Positions 16,954-23,993 of a stretch of DNA of 38,495 nucleotides are shown in pieces; position 1 is the stretch's first letter; each line of letters begins with the position of its first letter. The position numbers and the translations under genes were made by a program. The notes beneath the pieces were generated by a model. That model was not told the DNA's origin, did not search any database, and saw only the letters and a list, made by a program, of their open reading frames with translations. The DNA is from a bacterium (GTDB lineage: Bacteria > Verrucomicrobiota > Verrucomicrobiia > Limisphaerales > UBA11358), in the NCBI GenBank assembly GCA_021780905.1, contig JAJXXW010000006.1, positions 1 through 38,495 on the forward strand, read 5' to 3'.

Positions 16954-17179
16954 GAATTGAACGCGAGCGTCCCGCCCATCCCCGGCGCGGCCAGCTACAA
17001 CTGGCGTGTGAGCATCGCCGTTCAGCCGGCAGTCGTGCTGCAGTCGGCGCAGACCACCGTGGCAAGCAACACCTTCGCCGGCCTCACCCCCCTGTCGTGA
17101 TCTTTAACATCCAGGCCAACGTGGTCGGCTCCGCCGGCCCAGCGACTGGAGCGACCCCGCGCCGCAGATGGCGGTGTGA
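16954..17179 (+). pseudogene. Remnant of a fibronectin type III domain protein gene
   Basis: Three frames must be stitched together. 16954-17099 reads ELNASVPPIPGAASYNWRVS followed by ...QTTVASNTFAGLTP. 17096-~17140 reads VVIFNIQANVVGSAGP. The third frame to the TGA at 17177 reads SDWSDPAPQMAV. Together they make the last FnIII-like domain of a secreted-protein family common in this phylum, ending with the typical 'WSDPA..M'. Two frameshifts show the gene is dead. It lies in a 600-nt gap between the minus pilus operon and the debranching enzyme; the rest of the gap (16765-16953, 17180-17366) shows nothing else. Confidence 0.6.
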
Positions 17180-17366
17180 GTCTTTGCGGACGGCCACCAA
17201 GGGGAAGACGGAATTTCCGGCGGGGAAAACCGTTCCGGCAATCTTTCATGCCCCGGCGGAAAGGGACGCCTGCCCGGCAAAATAAGCAAAGGCCAGTTTC
17301 AATTTTCATTTCGCCCCGCGCCGCTTCCTGCTAATTTTTTTGCAGGTGGATTTACCCAAACCAGCC

Positions 17367-20300
17367 ATGTCTCCGGTTCCCGGCGAACGCCTCGTTCGCT
17401 TCGTCGGCGACAAAATTCTTTTCACCATCACCGCCGGCAAGGATTCTGGCGCGGCCCAAAAATGGACCGCCCGCCTCCGCACCAACCTCGGCCGCGCCGC
17501 CGCCCGCCGGCAGGAAATCCTTACCGCGCACGCCGGCCGCGCCGTCGTGGCCAACTCCTCCTGGCGCGACGTGCCGATGAAACGCACCGCCCACGGCTGG
17601 CAGATCGAGCTGCCGCTCGCCGAGACCGGTTATTTCAACGCGAAAGCCTACCTGCTCGACGAAAATAACTGGCAGCACTGGCCGGACGGCCCCGACGCGG
17701 GCATTTCCGTCCACCCGAATTTTTCCCGCACGGCCAACACCATTTACTGCGCCTTCACGCGGCTGTTCGGCGCGACGAAATCGCTCGCCAGCACCGCCGA
17801 TGAAAAACTCGAGGTGCAGTTGAAAGCCTTGGAAGCGCATGGTTACGCCACGCTGCCGCCGTCGGGCAAATTCCGCGACCTGACCAGGCAACTGCCCTTC
17901 ATCGTCCAAACGCTCGGCTGCAAAATCATTCACCTGCTGCCGGTGCATCCGGTGCCCACCACCTACGCGCGGTTCGGGCGATTCGGCAGCCCGTATGCCG
18001 CGCTCGATTTGACGGCGGTGGATCCCGCGCTCGTCGAGTTTGACAGACGGACCACCGGGATTGACCAGTTTTGCGAACTCACCTGCGCCGCCCATGCGCT
18101 TGACGCGCGTGTCTTCATTGACATCGTCATCAACCACACCGGTTGGGGCAGCACGTTGCAGGAAAATCATCCGGAATTTTTCCTGAAGCAGCCGGACGGC
18201 GAATTCGCCAGCCCCGGCGCGTGGGGCACGGTCTGGGAGGATTTGGTCGAGCTCGAACAGCACGACGTGAAGCTGTGGGACGTGATTGCCGACTCGTTGT
18301 TGACCTGGTGCCGCCGCGGCGTGGACGGTTTCCGCTGCGACGCCGGCTACAAGATACCCGCGCCCGCGTGGCAATACATCATCGCCCGCGTGCAGGAGGA
18401 ATTTCCCGAAACCATTTTTTTGCTCGAAGGCCTTGGCGGTTCCTGGGAGGCCACGGAAAACCTGCTCACCGAAGGCGGCATGCAGTGGGCCTATTCCGAA
18501 CTGTTCCAAAATTATTCCGGCCGGGACATCGCGGGGTATCTTGACTACGCGAACCGCCAGAACGAGCGCGTCGGCAGCTACATTCATTATTCCGAGACGC
18601 ACGACAACGCGCGTCTGGCCGCGCACGGCGGCGGCGACACTTCGTCGCCCAACAGAAGATGGTCGCTGCTGCGCAACCGCCTGTGCGCGCTGACCAGTCC
18701 GAGCGGCGGCTTCGGCTTTACCGGCGGCGTGGAATGGCTGGCAACGGAAAAAATCCGCGTCCACGGCACGACCGGTTTGAACTGGGACGCCGCCGAGAAC
18801 ATCGTGCCCGAACTGGCGCAGCTCAACGCCCTGATCTCGAACCATCCCTGCTTCTTCGACGGCGCGAAGCTGACGCGCATAAGTGCGCCTGACGCGCCGG
18901 TCTATGCCCTGCTCCGCGAATCCGCCGAAACCAAGGATTCCGTTTTGATTTTGGCGAACACCGACGCGGACAAGACTAACTCCATCCATCTGAATGGTTC
19001 CGCTGTCGGCTGTCCGCTGTCCGATTTGAAGTTTGAATTGCTCGGCCAGATGCTGCCGACCGTCGTTTTTGCCAAGGAAGAGGCCAGCTTCACGCTCGCG
19101 CCCGGACAAGTTTGTTGTCTCGCCCTCGCCGAAAAGCCTGTGGGTTTGAGCGGTGACGATTATCGTCGCAACCGTGCGCAGGCGGCATGGGCATTGGAAT
19201 CACTGAATAAGATCGTGCCTGCTGAGACGGTGGACGGACTCGACTGGCGCTGGCTCGCGGAACAAGTCCGTCGCTCGCCGAAAAATTTTTTGGCGGCGGC
19301 GGGCGAATTTGCCGCCCGTAACGGCAAAACACCGCTGGCCGGGCTGCTGGGCGATGTCGAGGTGGGGAAAATATTTCCGCGCGTGGCCACCTGGACGTTG
19401 CTCGACACGCGCCGCCTCACGCTGGTTCCGCCCGGCCACTGGCTGTTGGTGGAGGATTCGGCGCCGTTCCGCGCCACGTTGGAAACGCAAAAGGCAGCAG
19501 GCCGAACGCAGAATCCGACCGTTCACGTCCAATCCATCGCCGTGGGCGACCGCCACATCGCGAGCTTCGCGCCGCAGACTGACGCTGCCGAAATGGATAT
19601 CCGCCTGGAGCGTTACGCCGCCACGTCACAAAAAGTTTCGGCCACCATCCGTTTTTTGACCGCCGCACCGGAACCACCGACCACCTGCCACCTACAACCT
19701 ACAACCCTGGTTTTATTGACCAACGGCTGCGGCGGCATGGCCCGGCTGTGCGTGGATCTGGGCCGGGTCAATTCCAAATACGACTGCGTGCTCGGCGCAA
19801 ATCTCAATCCATCCGTGCCGGTGGACCGCCACGTCTTTGTGAAACGCCTCCGCGTCTGGGTCAATGCTGACGGCTTCCTCTCGCCGCTGGATTTCAAAAA
19901 TCTGGCGTTGTTTCAGCCCGGCCCGCCCGCCGTTTGGTATTTTATGGCGAACGCCGGCGACGGTCGCACGGTGGAAATCGAACTGTGCGCTCAAATGATT
20001 GCGGAGAAAAACACCGTCGTCTTCCAATTTCACCGGCCCACCGAAAAACTCGCGCAGGGGAAACAACTTCCCGCCGACGCGGACGTGCGCCTGACCGTGC
20101 GCGTGGACATCGAAGACCGGAATTTCCATTGCGAGACGAAACGCAACGGCGGCGCGGAGCATCATTTCTCGTCCAACACGCAAACGCTCGGAGCGGAGAA
20201 CATTCAACTCCACACCGGCTTTAGATTCACGCCCGCCGCTGACCGCCAACTGCGCGTGTTTGCCGACGCCGGCACTTACCACCCGCAGCCCGAATGGTGT

Positions 20301-21701
20301 GAAAACATTTCGCATCCGATTGAGCAAACCCGCGGCCAGACCGCCAGCGGCGACGCCTACAGTCCCGGCTGGTTTGAAATTCCGCTGGCGAAGGGCGGAA
20401 ACGCCGCGCTCACCCTTACCGCTGAACCGGGAAATTGGGTGCCGGCAAAAATCCTAAATCCGAAATCCGAAATCCGAAATTTTGAAAAGCAATTGGAACA
20501 AGCCGTGAAGCAATTCGTCGTCCGCCGCGACGTGGGCAAGACAGTCATCGCCGGCTATCCTTGGTTTCTGGATTGGGGTCGCGACTCGCTCATTTGCGCC
20601 CGCGGACTGCTGGCGGCGGGCCTGACGGATGAGGTGAAACAGCTTCTGCTCACGTTTGCCAGATTTGAAAAGGACGGCACGCTGCCAAACACCATCCACG
20701 GCAATGACGTTTCCAATCGCGACACCAGCGATGCGCCGCTGTGGTTCGCCGTCGCTTGCGAGGAATTTGCCGAGACTCAAAACTCGACAAACAAAACGCA
20801 AGACTTTTTTGCCTCACCCACGGAAAAAACCGGCCGCACCCTCCACGACGTGCTAACGAGCATCGCCGAAAATTACTCGCGCGGCACGCCCAACGGCATT
20901 CGCCTGGACGCCAATTCCGCGCTCATCTGGAGTCCGAGCCACTTCACCTGGATGGACACGAACTTTCCTGCCGGCACGCCGCGCGAAGGCTATCCGGTGG
21001 AAATCCAAGCGCTGTGGATCCGGCTGCTGCGGCTGCTGGAAAAAATCAGCACCCAGCCCGACCGGAAAAAATGGCGCGCACTTGCCGATCACGCGACCGC
21101 GTCGTTTGAAGAACTATTCTGGCTGGAAGACCAAGGCTGGTTTGCCGATGTCCTGATGGCCAAAGCCAACGTGATCGCCCGCGATGCGACGCCCAGCGAC
21201 GCGCTGCGGAGCAACTGCCTGTTGGCCGTGAGCCTTGGTCTTGTGACGGGCGACCGGGCCAAGCGCTGCGTCGCGGCGGCGGAGAAATACCTGGTCGTGC
21301 CGGGCGCACTGCGTTCGCTCGCGCCGCTGCCGGTGGCCGTGCCGCTGGCGGTTTACGGCAACGACGGCCGGCTGATCAACAATCCGCCGGAGCCGTATTG
21401 GCCCCGTTACGAAGGCGACGAGGACACGCGCCGCAAGCCGGCGTATCACAACGGCACCGCGTGGACGTGGACGTTTCCGACATTTTGCGAGGCGCTGGCG
21501 CGGGCCTGGGATTTTTCACCGGCGGCGGTGGCGGCGGCGAAAAGTTATCTGGGCAGCTCGGAAAAACTTTTGAACGAAGGCTGTCTCGGCCAGTTGCCGG
21601 AAATCCTCGACGGCGACGCGCCGCACGCCCAGCGCGGTTGCGACGCGCAGGCGTGGGGCGCAACCGAGGCACTGCGCGTGTGGAAGCTGCTGGCCGACTG
21701 A
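17367..21701 (+). CDS. Bifunctional glycogen/maltodextrin debranching enzyme: GH13 alpha-amylase domain fused to amylo-alpha-1,6-glucosidase
   Basis: I use the ATG at 17367 (1444 aa); TTG 17340 and GTG 17346 are alternatives. After an N-terminal beta domain, the GH13 core shows DIVINHTGW (region I), GFRCDAGYK with nucleophile Asp325 (region II), LLEGLGG with acid Glu354 (region III) and YSETHDNAR with Asp413 (region IV). Residues ~1045-1440 are the six-hairpin GDE_C domain: GYPWFLDWGRDSLICARGL, IHGNDVSNRDTSDAPLWF and AYHNGTAWTW. This layout gives 4-alpha-glucanotransferase or amylase action plus alpha-1,6-glucosidase in one chain, as in eukaryotic debranching enzymes. There is no signal peptide, so it is a cytoplasmic glycogen-turnover enzyme. 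The middle (~550-1040) is poorly recognisable and holds three heptamer-repeat tracts that look like linker insertions. No other glycogen gene is adjacent. Confidence 0.9.
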   Translation: MSPVPGERLVRFVGDKILFTITAGKDSGAAQKWTARLRTNLGRAAARRQEILTAHAGRAVVANSSWRDVPMKRTAHGWQIELPLAETGYFNAKAYLLDENNWQHWPDGPDAGISVHPNFSRTANTIYCAFTRLFGATKSLASTADEKLEVQLKALEAHGYATLPPSGKFRDLTRQLPFIVQTLGCKIIHLLPVHPVPTTYARFGRFGSPYAALDLTAVDPALVEFDRRTTGIDQFCELTCAAHALDARVFIDIVINHTGWGSTLQENHPEFFLKQPDGEFASPGAWGTVWEDLVELEQHDVKLWDVIADSLLTWCRRGVDGFRCDAGYKIPAPAWQYIIARVQEEFPETIFLLEGLGGSWEATENLLTEGGMQWAYSELFQNYSGRDIAGYLDYANRQNERVGSYIHYSETHDNARLAAHGGGDTSSPNRRWSLLRNRLCALTSPSGGFGFTGGVEWLATEKIRVHGTTGLNWDAAENIVPELAQLNALISNHPCFFDGAKLTRISAPDAPVYALLRESAETKDSVLILANTDADKTNSIHLNGSAVGCPLSDLKFELLGQMLPTVVFAKEEASFTLAPGQVCCLALAEKPVGLSGDDYRRNRAQAAWALESLNKIVPAETVDGLDWRWLAEQVRRSPKNFLAAAGEFAARNGKTPLAGLLGDVEVGKIFPRVATWTLLDTRRLTLVPPGHWLLVEDSAPFRATLETQKAAGRTQNPTVHVQSIAVGDRHIASFAPQTDAAEMDIRLERYAATSQKVSATIRFLTAAPEPPTTCHLQPTTLVLLTNGCGGMARLCVDLGRVNSKYDCVLGANLNPSVPVDRHVFVKRLRVWVNADGFLSPLDFKNLALFQPGPPAVWYFMANAGDGRTVEIELCAQMIAEKNTVVFQFHRPTEKLAQGKQLPADADVRLTVRVDIEDRNFHCETKRNGGAEHHFSSNTQTLGAENIQLHTGFRFTPAADRQLRVFADAGTYHPQPEWCENISHPIEQTRGQTASGDAYSPGWFEIPLAKGGNAALTLTAEPGNWVPAKILNPKSEIRNFEKQLEQAVKQFVVRRDVGKTVIAGYPWFLDWGRDSLICARGLLAAGLTDEVKQLLLTFARFEKDGTLPNTIHGNDVSNRDTSDAPLWFAVACEEFAETQNSTNKTQDFFASPTEKTGRTLHDVLTSIAENYSRGTPNGIRLDANSALIWSPSHFTWMDTNFPAGTPREGYPVEIQALWIRLLRLLEKISTQPDRKKWRALADHATASFEELFWLEDQGWFADVLMAKANVIARDATPSDALRSNCLLAVSLGLVTGDRAKRCVAAAEKYLVVPGALRSLAPLPVAVPLAVYGNDGRLINNPPEPYWPRYEGDEDTRRKPAYHNGTAWTWTFPTFCEALARAWDFSPAAVAAAKSYLGSSEKLLNEGCLGQLPEILDGDAPHAQRGCDAQAWGATEALRVWKLLAD
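18999..19026 (+). repeat. Heptanucleotide repeat inside the debranching enzyme gene (tract 1)
   Basis: About four 7-nt units on the pattern TCCGCTG (one unit TCGGCTG, the last degenerate to TCCGATT). The repeat is translated in frame as part of a surface-like segment (SAVGCPLSD) after the catalytic domain. Confidence 0.7.
19681..19708 (+). repeat. Heptanucleotide repeat inside the debranching enzyme gene (tract 2)
   Basis: Four 7-nt units CCACCTG, CCACCTA, CAACCTA and CAACCCT. It is translated in frame as TTCHLQPTT, an unusual composition between two beta-rich stretches. Confidence 0.7.
20449..20483 (+). repeat. Heptanucleotide repeat inside the debranching enzyme gene (tract 3)
   Basis: Five 7-nt units on the consensus AAATCCG (three exact, the first ending CCT, the last ending TTT). 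It is translated as ILNPKSEIRNF, exactly in the linker before the amylo-1,6-glucosidase domain. It has the same five-unit layout as the tract in gcvP at 30798-30832. Confidence 0.85.
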
Positions 21702-21773
21702 GCTGAAATTAATTTTGATTGGAATGCTTTTCTGCGTGTCTATTGGGGCGGATTCGTGGTTTAATTTCCGAGC

Positions 21774-22328
21774 ATGAAACTGTCGCTTTTGTCCATTTTG
21801 CTCGGGGCTGGCGTGGCGTTGCCGCAAGTCTATGGCCTGACCCAACCGGCGCGGCTGGCCGCCACGGTCAAAAAATTTCCGCGCAACCTCGCCGCCGGCA
21901 TCGTCCTGATGCTGCTCGGCACGGCGTGGTTTGTCTGGAACGTCAACAACGAGCCGATCGCCGATTTTTCCGCGTTCAAGCCCTACATGATCGCCGGTTT
22001 CTTCGCGGTCGGCGTGGGTGCGTGCGTCTTTGTGCAGGATTTTCTGGCGGTGCGCGGGCTGGCAGTAGTGCTGCTGCTGCTGGCCAAACTCATGGTGGAC
22101 ACCGGGCGGCCACATCTGGGCCAATCCCCGTTCGTGCTGGTCATCCAGACCTGGGCCTACGTTTTGGTTGTCGCGGGAATCTGGTTCACGGTCACACCGT
22201 GGAAACTGCGCGACCTGCTGAACTGGGCGACGGCGACGGAGGCGCGCACCCGTCTGCTCTGCGCCGTGCGCCTGGTCTTCGCGGTGTTTATTCTGGGTCT
22301 CGGCCTGACCGCGTTCCGCTCGATGTGA
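21774..22328 (+). CDS. Multi-pass inner-membrane protein of unknown function (184 aa)
   Basis: The product is almost entirely hydrophobic. Segments at about 4-22, 41-58, 70-88, 92-108, 122-142 and 160-181 are likely membrane helices, with Trp/Asn-containing loops (WNVNNEPIADFSAFKP). The ATG at 21774 is 72 nt after the debranching enzyme stop. The TGA at 22326 is followed after a single base by the pdxH ATG, so the two are translationally coupled. I do not recognise the family. Confidence 0.8.
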   Translation: MKLSLLSILLGAGVALPQVYGLTQPARLAATVKKFPRNLAAGIVLMLLGTAWFVWNVNNEPIADFSAFKPYMIAGFFAVGVGACVFVQDFLAVRGLAVVLLLLAKLMVDTGRPHLGQSPFVLVIQTWAYVLVVAGIWFTVTPWKLRDLLNWATATEARTRLLCAVRLVFAVFILGLGLTAFRSM

Positions 22329-22329
22329 C

Positions 22330-23034
22330 ATGAATCTGTCTGATTTCCGCGAGGATTACCGGCAGGGATCGCTTGACCGCGCGGCGCTGGACGCCAATCC
22401 ACTCGCGCAGTTTGAAGCCTGGTTCCGCGACGCCACTGGCGAAAAAAATCAAGCCCGCTGGCGGAAAATCGGGATCGCACTCCTCAAGCTTTGGAGCGCC
22501 ATCTGCAATCATCGCCCCGTGGACAGCAACGCGATGACGCTGGCGACCGTGGACAAAAATGGCCAGCCTTCGTCCCGCACCGTGCTGCTGAAATCGGTGG
22601 ACGAACGCGGATTTATTTTTTTCACCAACTACGACAGCCGCAAGGGCCGCGAACTGGCCGGGAATCCAAACGCGGCGCTGACTTTTTTCTGGCCGGAATT
22701 GGAGCGGCAAGTGTGCGTGGCGGGAGCGGTGACAAAATTGCCGGCGGCGGAATCCGAGGCCTATTTCAAATCGCGCCCGCGCGGCAGCCGGCTGGCGGCT
22801 TGGGCCTCCCACCAAAGCGAGCCGGTCGCTGACCGCGCGACGTTAGAGGCCCGCTGGCGGGAACTGGAATTAAAATTTCCCACGGAGATTCCGCTGCCGC
22901 CAAACTGGGGTGGATTTATTCTGTCGCCGGCGAGGATTGAATTCTGGCAGGGCCGGCCCAGCCGGTTGCACGACCGCTTCATCTATGCGCGGCGGACGGA
23001 TGGGACGTGGAGCATCGAAAGGCTGTCACCCTAA
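22330..23034 (+). CDS. pdxH: Pyridoxamine/pyridoxine 5'-phosphate oxidase
   Basis: The 234-residue enzyme makes pyridoxal 5'-phosphate from PNP/PMP using FMN. Recognised blocks are the start MNLSDFREDYRQGSLD, NAMTLATVDKNGQPSSRTVL (FMN/substrate), GFIFFTNYDSRKGREL, SRLAAWASHQSEPV and the C-terminal signature RPSRLHDRFIYARR followed by IERLSP. Compared with common PdxH proteins there are roughly 20-25 extra residues between the first helix (Trp31) and NAMTLATV (about residues 37-66, NQARWRKIGIALLKLWSAIC and neighbours), and the usual 'EPNAM' reads DSNAM. The insert is in frame and hydrophobic/basic. The neighbour gcvP and many other enzymes need PLP, but no operon link exists. Confidence 0.93.
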   Translation: MNLSDFREDYRQGSLDRAALDANPLAQFEAWFRDATGEKNQARWRKIGIALLKLWSAICNHRPVDSNAMTLATVDKNGQPSSRTVLLKSVDERGFIFFTNYDSRKGRELAGNPNAALTFFWPELERQVCVAGAVTKLPAAESEAYFKSRPRGSRLAAWASHQSEPVADRATLEARWRELELKFPTEIPLPPNWGGFILSPARIEFWQGRPSRLHDRFIYARRTDGTWSIERLSP

Positions 23035-23089
23035 TATCAGAATCCGAAACCGCAGTGACGGTGCATCCACCCTGCAAGTCCGAGCGGTA

Positions 23090-23941
23090 TCAGAATTTGT
23101 AAGAAATGCCGCTCACCAGCTTCACGTCGTTGCGATAATGTTCGGCGGCGGGCTGGCTTTGATAATTGTCATCCAGACAGGTCTTCAGGCTGATTGATTT
23201 GGTGATGGAAGCCTCGATCCCGATTTCAGCGTTGACCAGGTAATTTTGAAACTGGTCCATCTGGGGCAGGATTTCCGTCTTTTCCCAAAGGCGGGCGAAG
23301 TCGTTGAACTTGTGCTCAAGGTTTTCCGCCGCCCGCAGGGTGCCCAGCGAATTGTATTCGCCCCCCAAGTGTTCATCCTGATAACCGCTGCCGGTTTCAC
23401 ACGCCAGTGTGGTGTTGGTGGCCTTGATCAGATAATAGCCCACGCCGGGACCAACATTGAAACGGTAGTCCAGGTCGGCAATCACATCGCGCATGGCGTC
23501 CGCGCGCGCATAAGCGTAGAAGCGTTCGGTAAAAAGATGGTTCCACTGACTTGAGGCCTTGTAGTTGTTGACGTTGTCCACCGAGTCCTGGCTCCCATAG
23601 GCACCGGAGGCACCGAGTGCAAATTCGTTGTCCGGCGTTTTTTTTGAGGTCTCAATGTCTCCGGAATACAATAGCATGTGGCTGTTGCCACGCGCCAGGG
23701 TCAAGCCACAACTGACGGAACTCTTCCAGGGGTATCTGGCCGGGGCATTCAGCCCGGGACCCGGCTTCGCCGCGAGCACCGATGGCGGAGTGCAAACCAC
23801 CACATTGGTCACTGTGACCACGTTGGTCACCACGACGGTCACCCAGTTGGTCACCGTCACCACGTGCGGCTGGGCGGTGGCCGTGACGGAAAACGCCGCC
23901 AGAATTCCCAGGGCATACAGGAGGCGTTGGCTGTTTTTCAT
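23090..23941 (-). CDS. DUF481-type outer-membrane protein
   Basis: I chose the ATG at 23941 because it opens a signal peptide (MKNSQRLLYALGILAAFSVT); the longer frame would overlap gyrA. Mature residues ~27-48 are a strongly repetitive VTVTNWVTVVVTNVVTV-like strand. The rest is a beta-barrel-like domain with alternating residues (RFYAYARADAMRDVIADLDY, GPGVGYYLIKATNTTLACET) ending in Phe (SGISYKF), the usual outer-membrane barrel terminus. This matches the DUF481/YdiY group, whose role is unclear (salt- or stress-induced in some bacteria). It lies 52 nt after gyrA on the same strand and may be co-transcribed. Confidence 0.85.
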   Translation of the reverse strand: MKNSQRLLYALGILAAFSVTATAQPHVVTVTNWVTVVVTNVVTVTNVVVCTPPSVLAAKPGPGLNAPARYPWKSSVSCGLTLARGNSHMLLYSGDIETSKKTPDNEFALGASGAYGSQDSVDNVNNYKASSQWNHLFTERFYAYARADAMRDVIADLDYRFNVGPGVGYYLIKATNTTLACETGSGYQDEHLGGEYNSLGTLRAAENLEHKFNDFARLWEKTEILPQMDQFQNYLVNAEIGIEASITKSISLKTCLDDNYQSQPAAEHYRNDVKLVSGISYKF

Positions 23942-23993
23942 AAATCGGGCGCAAATAGACCGGTTCCGGGAATTGATGGCAAGCCGTTTCCTT

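Noticed and set aside
17352..19109. 585-codon open frame on the minus strand opposite the debranching enzyme
   Set aside because: It is the complement of the GH13 catalytic domain; composition and lack of motifs mark it as a shadow.
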